A DNA stretch of 17,904 bases from an uncultured Pseudomonadota bacterium (lineage in GTDB: Bacteria; Pseudomonadota; Gammaproteobacteria; Burkholderiales; SG8-39), in the NCBI GenBank assembly GCA_903909415.1, contig CAIVVS010000164.1, positions 1 to 17,904 on the forward strand. Direction: 5' to 3'. Both the position numbers and the translations under genes were made by a program. A model generated the notes under the pieces. That model was not told where the DNA came from. It did no database searches and saw nothing but the letters and a program-made list of their open reading frames with translations. Shown in pieces: positions 8,935-16,151 of the stretch (its first letter is position 1; each line of letters starts with the position of its first letter).

Positions 8935-11142
8935 ATGAGCCGCGCACCGGTCCCCGAAGGTTTCGTCGAGCTCGCGCTCACCGGCATGACTTGCGCCGCC
9001 TGCGCCTCGCGGATCGAGAAAAGCCTGAACAAGCTGGACGGCGTGCAGGCCGCTGTGAACTTCGCCACCGAAACCGCGCAGGTGCGCTTCACGCCGAAGC
9101 AGGTGGACGTGGGCGCGCTGATCGAGCGGGTGCGCAAGGCCGGCTACGACGCCAAGGTGCACGAGTCCGGCACGCTGATCAACCATGAAGCCGAGCAGCG
9201 CCTGGCGCTGCGCCACTTCCTCGTCGCGGCGGTCTTCACCGTGCCGCTGCTGGCGGAGATGGCGGTGATGTTCTCCGGCAGCCACCACGGCCTGCTGCCG
9301 CTCTGGCTGCAATGGCTGCTGGCCACGCCGGTACAGTTCTACAGCGGCTGGCGCTTCTACAAGGGCGCCTGGCACGCACTGCGCGGCGGCGCGGCCAACA
9401 TGGACGTGCTGGTGTCCCTGGGCACCTCGATGGCCTACCTGTACAGCGCGGGCGTGGTGCTCACCGGCATGGGCCAGCACGTCTACTTCGAGGGCGGCGC
9501 CTCGGTGATCATGCTGGTGCTGTTGGGCAAGCTGCTGGAGGCGCGCGCCAAGGCACGCACCTCGGCCGCGCTGGCCTCGCTGATCCGCCTGCAGCCGCAG
9601 ACCGCCTGGGTCGAACAACCCGACGGCAGCCTGCTGGAAGTGTCGCTGGAGCAGGTGAGGCCGGGCACCGCCTTCGTGCTGCGACCGGGCGATGCCGTGC
9701 CGGTCGACGGCGAGGTGCTCACCGGGGAGTCGAGCGTGGATGAGGCCATGCTCACCGGCGAGAGCCTGCCGGTGAACAAGGCTGCGGGCGCACAGGTGTT
9801 CGCCGGCACCATCAACGGCAACGGCCGCCTGGCCTGTCGCGCCACCGGCACCGGCCGCGACACGGTGCTGGCCGGCATCATCCGGCTGGTGGCGCAGGCG
9901 CAGGGTTCCAAGGCGCCGGTACAGGCGCTGGCGGACCGGGTGTCGGCGGTGTTCGTGCCGGTGGTGATAGCCATCGCGGTGCTGACCTTCGGCGCTTGGC
10001 TGGCGATCGCGGACTTCGAAACCGCGCTGGTGAATGCCGTGGCGGTGCTGGTCATCGCCTGCCCGTGCGCGCTGGGCCTGGCCACGCCGACCGCGCTGAT
10101 GGTGGGCATCGGCCGGGGCGCGCGCGCCGGCATCCTGATCCGCAACGCGGTGGCGCTGGAGCGGGCAGGGCACATGCGCACCCTGCTGGTGGACAAGACC
10201 GGCACCCTGACCGAGGGCAGGCCGACGGTGGTGCGCATCGCGCCTGCGCCGGGAATCGAACCGGATGTCCTGCTGGCCCTGGCCGCAGGGCTGGAACAAT
10301 CCTCCGAGCATCCGCTGGCGCGCGCGGTACTCGAGGCCGCGAGGGCCCGGGAACTGCAATCCGAGCCGGTCACAGCGTTCGCGGCCGTTCCCGGCGGCGG
10401 CGTGGAGGCGCTCGCGGGGGGCCGCAAGGCCATCCTCGGGTCGATCGAGTTCCTCGCGTCGCGCGGCATTGCAGTCGAGGCCGGGCCGTTGGCCGGCATC
10501 GCGCTGGCACTGCGCGACGAGGGCGCCACGCTGGTCGCGGTGGCCTCCGATGGCGCGCTGCTCGGCCTGCTGGGGATCGCCGATGCGGTCAGGCCCACGT
10601 CCCGCGCGGCCGTGGCGCGGTTGCGCTCCCAGGGCATCAGCGTGGTCATGGTGTCCGGTGACCACGAGCGCACCGCACGCGCGGTGGCCGGTGCCACCGG
10701 CATCGACACGGTGCTGGCCGGCGTCAAGCCGGCGGACAAGTCCGCTGCGGTGCAGCGTTACCGCGGCCAGGGCGGCGAGAACGTGGTCGGCATGGTCGGC
10801 GACGGGGTCAACGATGCCCCGGCGCTGGCCGCGGCCGACGTGAGTTTCGCCATGGCCGGCGGCACCGGCGTGGCGATCGACACCGCCGACATCACGCTGA
10901 TGCGCGGTGACCTCTCGGCCTTGCCGGATGCGGTGGATTTGTCGCAGCGCACACTGGCCAAGATCCACCAGAACCTGTTCTTCGCGTTTTTCTACAACGT
11001 GCTGGGCATCCCGCTGGCGGCGCTTGGTATGCTGAATCCGGTGATCGCGGGCGCGGCAATGGCGGCGTCCTCGGTCTCGGTGGTGGTGAACGCGCTGCTG
11101 CTGAATCGCTGGAAACCGAAGGCCAAGGAGGAGAAACCATGA
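8935..11142 (+). CDS. copA: Cu(I)-exporting P1B-type ATPase CopA
   Basis: A 735-residue copper efflux ATPase of the inner membrane. In order: one N-terminal heavy-metal domain (about 10-80) with GMTCAACAS (C20, C23); the paired membrane helices of the P1B fold; actuator TGES (T274-S277); the transmembrane copper site CPC (C376-P377-C378) in ACPCALGLATPTA; the phosphorylation site DKTGT (D420); the P1B-specific SEHPLAR (H459-P460); and the hinge GDGVNDAP (D623-D627). CPC together with the C-terminal NPVIAGAAMAASSVSVVVN marks Cu(I) specificity. The ATG at 8935 is preferred; GTG at 8890 would add 15 residues, and neither has a strong ribosome binding site. It overlaps the following receptor gene by ATGA. 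No CueR-type operator was recognised in the 164 bases upstream. Confidence 0.95.
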   Translation: MSRAPVPEGFVELALTGMTCAACASRIEKSLNKLDGVQAAVNFATETAQVRFTPKQVDVGALIERVRKAGYDAKVHESGTLINHEAEQRLALRHFLVAAVFTVPLLAEMAVMFSGSHHGLLPLWLQWLLATPVQFYSGWRFYKGAWHALRGGAANMDVLVSLGTSMAYLYSAGVVLTGMGQHVYFEGGASVIMLVLLGKLLEARAKARTSAALASLIRLQPQTAWVEQPDGSLLEVSLEQVRPGTAFVLRPGDAVPVDGEVLTGESSVDEAMLTGESLPVNKAAGAQVFAGTINGNGRLACRATGTGRDTVLAGIIRLVAQAQGSKAPVQALADRVSAVFVPVVIAIAVLTFGAWLAIADFETALVNAVAVLVIACPCALGLATPTALMVGIGRGARAGILIRNAVALERAGHMRTLLVDKTGTLTEGRPTVVRIAPAPGIEPDVLLALAAGLEQSSEHPLARAVLEAARARELQSEPVTAFAAVPGGGVEALAGGRKAILGSIEFLASRGIAVEAGPLAGIALALRDEGATLVAVASDGALLGLLGIADAVRPTSRAAVARLRSQGISVVMVSGDHERTARAVAGATGIDTVLAGVKPADKSAAVQRYRGQGGENVVGMVGDGVNDAPALAAADVSFAMAGGTGVAIDTADITLMRGDLSALPDAVDLSQRTLAKIHQNLFFAFFYNVLGIPLAALGMLNPVIAGAAMAASSVSVVVNALLLNRWKPKAKEEKP

Positions 11143-12152
11143 CCCGGACCCGACACACGCCTGCCCACGCACTGTCCCGCAGGCTTTCCCGCGCAGTCGC
11201 CCGCGTGACCGCCAGCGCGCTCCTGTGCCTTGCCGCGACGGCGGCGCTGTCGCAGGCCTATCCCTCGCGCGCGGTGCGCATCATCGTCCCGTTCCCGGCC
11301 GGCGGCGCGGTGGACGCGATCGCGCGGGTCACGGCGCAGCAGCTGAGCGAGGGACTCGGCCAGCCCTTCGTCGTGGAGAACCGCGCCGGCGCCAACGGCA
11401 TGATAGGCAGCGACGCGGTGGTGAAGGCGGCACCGGACGGCCACACGCTGCTGGTGCAGGCCTCGACCCTGGTGGCCAACCCCCTGTTCGTCAAGAACGT
11501 GCCCTACGACACCACCCGCGACCTGACCGCGATCAGCTACCTCGGACTGGTGCCCAACGTGCTGGTGGTGCACCCCTCGGTCCCGGCCAACAGCATCCAG
11601 GAACTCATCGCCTACCTGCGCGCCAACCCGAAGAAGGTGATCTTCGGCAGCCCGCCGCTCGGCGCCTCGGGCCACTTGTCCGAGGAAGCGTTCCGCGCCG
11701 AGGCGAAGCTGGACTTCCAGCTGATCAACTACAAGGGCACCGCGCCGCTGGTGACGGACCTGGTGGGCGGCCACGTGCTCGCCGGCGCGGACGCGATGCC
11801 CGCGATGATGCCGCACATCCGCTCGGGCAAGCTGCGCGCGCTGGGTGTGACCAGCGCCAGGCGCACGCCGGCGCTGCCCGACGTGCCGACCATCGCCGAG
11901 CAGGGGCTGCCCGGCTTCGACATCGTGTCCTGGTACGGCCTGTGGGGCCCGGCGAAGCTGCCCGACGAGATCTCCAACCGCCTGGCGGAAGTCGCCACGC
12001 GCGGCGTGCGCTCGCAGATGGCGACCGAGCGCCTGGGTTCGCTGGGCTTCGAGCCGGGCGGTTCCACGCCGTCCCAGTTCGCCGCCATCATCCGCGACGA
12101 GACCGCGAAACTCGCCCGCATCGTGAAGGCCGCCGGCATCCAGCCGGAATAG
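11139..12152 (+). CDS. Bug/TctC-type periplasmic solute-binding protein, embedded in the copper operon
   Basis: A 337-residue tripartite tricarboxylate transporter receptor-family (Bug) protein. It has a long basic n-region, a hydrophobic core (about 22-37) and a likely signal peptidase cut after SQA (residue 40). The family binding loops are visible: PFPAGGAVDAIAR, ENRAGANGMIG and KAAPDGHTLLV, then NYKGTAPLVTDLVGGHV and the C-terminal GFEPGGSTPSQF. These proteins bind carboxylates or small neutral molecules in the periplasm. No TctA/TctB genes are present. The ATG lies within the copA stop (ATGA) behind AAGGAGG, so its translation is coupled to copA, and copZ begins 21 bases after its stop. 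A role in copper handling, for example sensing a copper-chelating acid, is speculation; it may equally be a chance insertion into the operon. Confidence 0.9.
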   Translation: MTRTRHTPAHALSRRLSRAVARVTASALLCLAATAALSQAYPSRAVRIIVPFPAGGAVDAIARVTAQQLSEGLGQPFVVENRAGANGMIGSDAVVKAAPDGHTLLVQASTLVANPLFVKNVPYDTTRDLTAISYLGLVPNVLVVHPSVPANSIQELIAYLRANPKKVIFGSPPLGASGHLSEEAFRAEAKLDFQLINYKGTAPLVTDLVGGHVLAGADAMPAMMPHIRSGKLRALGVTSARRTPALPDVPTIAEQGLPGFDIVSWYGLWGPAKLPDEISNRLAEVATRGVRSQMATERLGSLGFEPGGSTPSQFAAIIRDETAKLARIVKAAGIQPE

Positions 12153-12173
12153 GAATCAGGAAAGGAACGACGC

Positions 12174-12380
12174 ATGGAACACGTGACGATCAAGGTGGAC
12201 GGCATGACCTGCATGGGCTGCGTGGGCAGCGTCACCAAGGTGCTCTCGGCGATGGACGGCGTGAGCAACGTCGCGGTGTCGCTGGAGCAGGGCAGGGCCG
12301 AACTCGACATCGACCCGGCGCGCGCCAGCCTGCAGCAACTGCGCACCGCCATCGAGGACGCGGGTTTCGAGGCGGCCTGA
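12174..12380 (+). CDS. copZ: CopZ-like copper chaperone (heavy-metal-associated domain)
   Basis: A 68-residue single HMA-domain protein with the metal site GMTCMGC (C13, C16) after the first beta strand and the usual beta-alpha-beta-beta-alpha-beta pattern ending in AIEDAGFEAA. Such proteins carry Cu(I) in the cytoplasm and deliver it to CopA. The ATG at 12174 follows AGGAAAGGA. It lies 21 bases after the Bug receptor gene and 4 bases before the receiver-domain gene, all in the direction of copA. MxCxxC with methionine between the cysteines is within the range of copper chaperones; mercury (MerP) or zinc binding is less likely given copA upstream. Confidence 0.92.
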   Translation: MEHVTIKVDGMTCMGCVGSVTKVLSAMDGVSNVAVSLEQGRAELDIDPARASLQQLRTAIEDAGFEAA

Positions 12381-12384
12381 GGGC

Positions 12385-12765
12385 GTGGCACTGCGCATAC
12401 TGGTGGTCGACGACACCGTCGAGTTCCGCCAGTTCCTCGGCCACATCCTGAAGGCGCAATTCCCCGACGCGCAGGTCGCCGAGCACGATCCCGTCTCCAG
12501 CGGCCTGCTGCTGCCCGCCACCGGGATGGACGCGCTAGACGTGGTCATCCTGGACTACCTGCTCGGAAAGCACACCGGCATGGACGTGCTCAGGCTGATG
12601 CGCGAGCAGGGCCTGGCCACCCCCGTGATCTTCGTCAGCGCGCTCGGCAACGACGAGATCGCGGCACAGGCGCTGGAACTGGGCGCGGTCCGCTACCTGC
12701 CCAAGTTCCGCCTGACGCCAGCGCAACTGGGCGATGCGGTGCGCGCGGTGACCGCATCCCCGTAA
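12385..12765 (+). CDS. Stand-alone response-regulator receiver domain
   Basis: A 126-residue CheY-like receiver domain without an output domain. The acidic pocket (D9, D10), phospho-acceptor D57 in VVILDYLLG, S85 in the FVSAL strand and K107 in YLPKF are all present, so it should accept phosphate. No histidine kinase is in the window. The start is GTG at 12385, 4 bases after the copZ stop; the sequence begins at once with the first receiver strand (ALRILVVDD), so no upstream start is expected. It is the last gene of the copA unit and is followed by a hairpin. Its output must act through a partner protein; a copper link is suggested only by position. Confidence 0.88.
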   Translation: MALRILVVDDTVEFRQFLGHILKAQFPDAQVAEHDPVSSGLLLPATGMDALDVVILDYLLGKHTGMDVLRLMREQGLATPVIFVSALGNDEIAAQALELGAVRYLPKFRLTPAQLGDAVRAVTASP

Positions 12766-12780
12766 GGACGTGCCGGCAAG

Positions 12781-12801
12781 GGCGGGCTGAAACGGCCCGC
12801 C
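12781..12801. terminator. Hairpin between convergent genes, probable bidirectional terminator
   Basis: GGCGGGC (12781-12787) and GCCCGCC (12795-12801) form a perfect 7-bp stem with a 7-base loop, TGAAACG. It sits in the 52-base gap between the stops of the rightward receiver-domain gene and the leftward Bug gene. There is no T-run on either side, so its efficiency is uncertain. Confidence 0.5.
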
Positions 12802-12817
12802 GCCCGCGTCCGCGTGC

Positions 12818-13792
12818 TCAGTCGACCTTCGCGCCGGAGTCCGCGATCGCCTTGCCCCACTTGGCGACTTCATCGCGCAGGAAAGCCTGGAACTGGTCGG
12901 GGGTGCTGGCGACGCAGTCCACGCCCATGGTCTTGAACTGCTCCACGTACGACGCGGTCCTGTTGGCCTTCACGACCTCCTGGTACAGGCGCTCGACCAC
13001 CGGGCGCGGCGTGCCACCGGTGGTGAACAGGCCGGTCCAGGAATCCACGACATAACCGGGCACGCCGGACTCCGCCATCGTCGGCAGTTCCGGCGACTGG
13101 GGCCAGCGCTGGCTGCTGGTCACGGCCAGGGCCCGCACCTTGCCGCCGCGCGACAGCGCCAGCGCGTTCGGGATGGTCTCCAGCATCATCGACACCTGGC
13201 CGCTCACCAGGTCGGTGATGGCCGCGCCACCGCCCTTGTAGGGCACATGGATCAGGGCGATCCCGGTGGCGGTCTTGAGCATCTCGCCGGCCAGGTGCGA
13301 CACCGACCCGTTCCCCGCCGAGGCGAAGCTGAGCGTGCCGGGCTTCGCCTTGGCCATCGCGACCAGCTCCTGCACGTTCTTCACGTTCAACGAGGGATGC
13401 ACGATCAGCACGTTCGGGTGCGTGTGCAGCGCGGAGACCGCGGCCAGGTCCTTGAGCGGGTCGTAGGGCAGCTTCTTGTAGATGGCCGGCCCGATGCCGT
13501 GCGTGCCGATGGTGCCGAACAGCATGGTGTAGCCGTCGGGCGCGGACTTGGCGACGTACTCGCCGGCGATGTGGCCACCGGCGCCGGGGCGGTTCTCGAC
13601 CACCACCTGCTGGCCGGTGGAATCGGTGAACTGGCGCGCGAGCGTGCGGGCCATCACGTCGGAGGAGCCGCCGGCGGCGAAGGGCACGACCAGGCGCATC
13701 GGCTTGGAGGGGAAGGCCTGCGAGTGCGCCAGTCCCGCGATGGGCAGGGCAAACAGCACGGCGATGGCGCGGGTCAGGGTACGACGGTTCAT
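12818..13792 (-). CDS. Bug/TctC-type periplasmic solute-binding protein (second, orphan)
   Basis: A 324-residue Bug-family receptor with a clear signal peptide (basic MNRRTLTR, hydrophobic AIAVLFALPIAGLA, cut after HSQA at residue 26). The binding loops PFAAGGSSDVMAR, ENRPGAGGHIAGEYVAKSAPDGYT and PYKGGGAAITDLVSGQVSMM follow in order, and the C-terminus carries the usual VASTPDQFQAFLRDEVAKW. The ATG at 13792 starts the normal leader; an ATG 27 bases upstream only adds MQPPTGTHA. No membrane components of a tripartite transporter are nearby. It is divergent from the Old-Yellow-Enzyme-type gene, so it may serve that catabolic group, which is inference. It is a clear but distant paralogue of the receptor at 11139. 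Confidence 0.92.
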   Translation of the reverse strand: MNRRTLTRAIAVLFALPIAGLAHSQAFPSKPMRLVVPFAAGGSSDVMARTLARQFTDSTGQQVVVENRPGAGGHIAGEYVAKSAPDGYTMLFGTIGTHGIGPAIYKKLPYDPLKDLAAVSALHTHPNVLIVHPSLNVKNVQELVAMAKAKPGTLSFASAGNGSVSHLAGEMLKTATGIALIHVPYKGGGAAITDLVSGQVSMMLETIPNALALSRGGKVRALAVTSSQRWPQSPELPTMAESGVPGYVVDSWTGLFTTGGTPRPVVERLYQEVVKANRTASYVEQFKTMGVDCVASTPDQFQAFLRDEVAKWGKAIADSGAKVD

Positions 13793-13929
13793 GGCGTGGG
13801 TTCCGGTCGGTGGCTGCACGGGAAATTGCGGGGACAGCGCGGCATATTACTAGACCGTCGCCGCTTTCCGTGAATTGCCCGCGAAGCACCCCGGGCGGGC
13901 GCAGCCGCACCGGGTTCGTGCATCAACCC

Positions 13930-13958
13930 GTGCCCGGCAACCGCGATAATGCGGGCAC
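13930..13958. promoter_or_regulatory. Dyad around a GATAAT box upstream of the OYE-type gene
   Basis: GTGCCCG (13930-13936) and CGGGCAC (13952-13958) are perfect inverted arms, with a second inner pair CCGC/GCGG directly flanking GATAAT (13945-13950). A -10-like box at the heart of a palindrome, 38 bases before the gene start, could be an operator over a promoter. A matching -35 was not found. Confidence 0.3.
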
Positions 13959-13988
13959 GCATCCTGCCCTTCCACGAAAGCCGGTTCC

Positions 13989-15152
13989 ATGCCCGAAGCA
14001 GCCAAGCCCGTCCCCTTGTTGTTCACCCCGATCACGCTGCGCGGCCTGACCGCGCGCAACCGCGTGGTGGTGTCGCCCATGTCGCAATACCTCGCCAGGG
14101 ACGGTGTGCCGACCGACTGGCACCTGGTGAACCTGGGCAAGTACGCGATGGGCGGGGCTGGCATCGTGTTCGCCGAGGAAACCTCGGTGGAGGCGCGCGC
14201 GCGCAAGACCTACGGCTGCCCCGGCATCTACACCGACGAACAGGCGCGGGCGTGGCGACGCGTCACCGACTTCCTGCGCGAGCAGGGCGCGCTGTCGGCG
14301 ATCCAGCTCGGCCACGGCGGGCGCAAGGTCGCGACCCGCTCGCCGTGGGACGGCTTCGCGCCGCTCACCGAGGAGGATGCGAAGCTCGGCAAGGCGCCGT
14401 GGCGCGGCATCGCGCCCAGCCCGGTGCCGGTCAGGCCCGGCGGCCCGGTGCCGATCGAGATGGACCACTCGGACATCCGCGCGGTGATCCAGGCGCACGT
14501 CGACGCCTGCAGGCGTTCCATGGACGCCGGCTTCGACATCCTCGAGATCCACGGCGCGCACGGCTACATCATCCAGCAGTTCCTCTCGCCCATCACCAAC
14601 AAGCGCACCGACGGCTACGGTGGCGACATCCACGGGCGCATGCGCTTCTGCCTGGAGCTGGTCGAGGCGGCACGCGCGGCCTGGCCCAAGGATCAGCCGC
14701 TGTTCTTCCGCTCGTCCTGCCTGGACGGCAAGGGCGGCGCCTGGGACATGGAGGACACGGTGCTGCTGGCGCGCGAGGTCAAGGCGCGCGGCGTGGACGT
14801 GTTCGACTGTTCCTCGGGCGGCATCGAGGGCCCGCTGACGCTGGCGCTGGTGCCGCGCGTGCCGGGCTACCACACGCCGTTTGCCGAGCGCATCCGGCGC
14901 GAGGCCGGCCTGCCGACCATGGGCCCGGGCCTGATCACCGACGCGCACCAGGCCGAGGCCTACCTCGCCGAGGGCCGTTGCGACCTGGTGGCGATGGCAC
15001 GCGAGCTGATGTGGAACCCGTACTGGCCCGCGCACGCCGCGAAGGAACTGGGCGCGGACGCGATGTCCCTGCTGCCGCCGACGCACGCCTGGTGGCTGCG
15101 CCGGCGGGAGGAGGCGATGGCCCGCTTTCCCACCGGGACCGAGCCGGCCTGA
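13989..15152 (+). CDS. Old-Yellow-Enzyme-family NADH:flavin oxidoreductase (YqjM-like branch)
   Basis: A 387-residue single-domain FMN TIM-barrel enzyme. Family features in order: LFTPITLRGLTARNRVVVSPM at the N-terminus, QLGHGGRK near residue 107, the substrate-activating pair H188/H191 in IHGAHGYIIQQFLSP, TDGYGG after it, and the phosphate-binding GPGLITDAHQAE with DLVAMARELMWNPYW at the C-terminus. Such enzymes reduce activated C=C bonds with NAD(P)H. In YqjM a cysteine (PMCMY) tunes the flavin; here the matching residue is S32 (PMSQY). The ATG at 13989 gives the usual start. It is the first of a rightward set with the VOC, RidA and molybdenum hydroxylase genes, although 178 bases separate it from the VOC gene. 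The substrate is unknown. Confidence 0.92.
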   Translation: MPEAAKPVPLLFTPITLRGLTARNRVVVSPMSQYLARDGVPTDWHLVNLGKYAMGGAGIVFAEETSVEARARKTYGCPGIYTDEQARAWRRVTDFLREQGALSAIQLGHGGRKVATRSPWDGFAPLTEEDAKLGKAPWRGIAPSPVPVRPGGPVPIEMDHSDIRAVIQAHVDACRRSMDAGFDILEIHGAHGYIIQQFLSPITNKRTDGYGGDIHGRMRFCLELVEAARAAWPKDQPLFFRSSCLDGKGGAWDMEDTVLLAREVKARGVDVFDCSSGGIEGPLTLALVPRVPGYHTPFAERIRREAGLPTMGPGLITDAHQAEAYLAEGRCDLVAMARELMWNPYWPAHAAKELGADAMSLLPPTHAWWLRRREEAMARFPTGTEPA

Positions 15153-15174
15153 GGGCCGCGCGGGGAGAGCCATG

Positions 15175-15189
15175 CCCTGCCGGGCAGGG
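15175..15189 (+). terminator. Short hairpin after the OYE-type gene
   Basis: CCCTGC (15175-15180) and GCAGGG (15184-15189) form a perfect 6-bp stem with a 3-base loop, 22 bases after the stop. With no T-run this is only a weak terminator candidate. Confidence 0.3.
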
Positions 15190-15330
15190 GCACCGGAAAA
15201 GCTTGCCGAACGCAAGTAACCCGGGGTACTGCGCAAGCGCGCCGCCCCGGTATAAAGTGCGTGCAATGCGGTCGTAGCCGGAAGCCCGGCGCCCCGCGGA
15301 TCGCCCGCGCAACGAACGAGGAGGACTGCC

Positions 15331-15720
15331 ATGACCAAAGCCAGCCTGCGCCACATCGCCATTTCCGTGCCGGACAAGGAGAAGGCGGCCAAGTTCTACG
15401 AGGACACCTTCGGCTTCACGCGGGTGTCGCACTCCGCAGTGGCCACGCGCCTGTCTGACGGGGTGATGAACCTCACCCTGCTGCAGTTCCGCAACCAGGA
15501 CGACGCCGGCGACGAACGCGGCCCGGACTTCGTCGGGCTGCACCATTTCGGGGTCTGGGTGGACGACCTCGCGGGCACGAAGGCGCAGATCGAGGCCAAC
15601 GGCGGCAGGTTCCATCCGGGGCCGACCGAGCTGCCCGAGAACGCCGAGCACAAGTTCCGCGACCCCAACGGCATCGTGTTCGACATATCCACCCACGGCT
15701 GGCACGGCGCGAAGCGCTGA
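15331..15720 (+). CDS. VOC-family (glyoxalase/dioxygenase-fold) protein
   Basis: A 129-residue protein of the vicinal oxygen chelate superfamily with one pair of beta-alpha-beta-beta-beta modules. The first begins LRHIAISVPDKEKAAKFYED (H8), and the second LHHFGVWVDDLAGTKAQI (H71/H72). The third ligand position falls in FRDPNGIVFDIS (D118 in place of the more usual glutamate). Family members include lyases, isomerases and ring-cleaving dioxygenases; the small size and single domain fit an isomerase or lyase better than an extradiol dioxygenase. The ATG at 15331 follows GAGGAGGA. The RidA-family gene starts 11 bases after its stop, so they are probably co-transcribed. The specific reaction is not recognisable. 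Confidence 0.88.
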   Translation: MTKASLRHIAISVPDKEKAAKFYEDTFGFTRVSHSAVATRLSDGVMNLTLLQFRNQDDAGDERGPDFVGLHHFGVWVDDLAGTKAQIEANGGRFHPGPTELPENAEHKFRDPNGIVFDISTHGWHGAKR

Positions 15721-15731
15721 GGGAGCACCCC

Positions 15732-16118
15732 ATGAAACGCCTGCACAAGTCGTCCGCCTACCAGGCCTCGCGCTCCTACTCACCGGTGGTGGTCACCGAG
15801 GGCGGCCGCCACATCTGGCTCGCCGGCATCATTGCCGCCGAGGACGAACAGGGCCGATCGCTCGCCGGGGATTTCGACTCCCAGGTGCGCTGCGTGTTCC
15901 GCAAGATGGCGGCGACACTGGCCGACGTCGGCGCGAGCCTGGCCGACGTGGTGACCATGACCGCCTACATCACCGATTCCCGCGACAACGGGCGCTTCGT
16001 GGAACTGCGCAAGGAATTCTTCACCGGTAATTTCCCCGCGTCCACCCTGGTGACCGTGGCGGCGCTGAACCGGCCCGAGTACAAGGTCGAGGTCACGGCC
16101 GTGGCCGTGGCCGCCTGA
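15732..16118 (+). CDS. RidA (YjgF/YER057c/UK114) family protein lacking the deaminase arginine
   Basis: A 128-residue protein with the RidA fold signatures: the IWLAGIIAAEDEQG strand, DFDSQVRCVFRKMAATLADVGASLADVV, and the C-terminal YKVEVTAVAVAA. True RidA proteins hydrolyse reactive enamine/imine intermediates and need an arginine (R105 in E. coli, in PARSC). Here the segment reads FPASTLVTVAAL with S104 at that place, so this belongs to the Rid subfamilies without that residue, which are often found in catabolic operons and have other or unknown roles. The ATG at 15732 follows GGGAG, 11 bases after the VOC gene, with the molybdenum hydroxylase gene 33 bases downstream. A part in hydrolysing a pathway intermediate is a reasonable guess. 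Confidence 0.9.
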   Translation: MKRLHKSSAYQASRSYSPVVVTEGGRHIWLAGIIAAEDEQGRSLAGDFDSQVRCVFRKMAATLADVGASLADVVTMTAYITDSRDNGRFVELRKEFFTGNFPASTLVTVAALNRPEYKVEVTAVAVAA

Positions 16119-16151
16119 CGCGCGCGCCACACGAAAAGGACCGCAGACGAC

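Noticed and set aside
8761..11172. An open frame of about 800 codons opposite copA
   Set aside because: It is longer than copA itself but has low-complexity Q/R/H/A composition and no recognisable domains; it is a shadow of copA.
15251..15256. TATAAA as a -10 box before the VOC gene
   Set aside because: No recognisable -35 lies 16-19 bases upstream; a single hexamer is too weak to report as a promoter.
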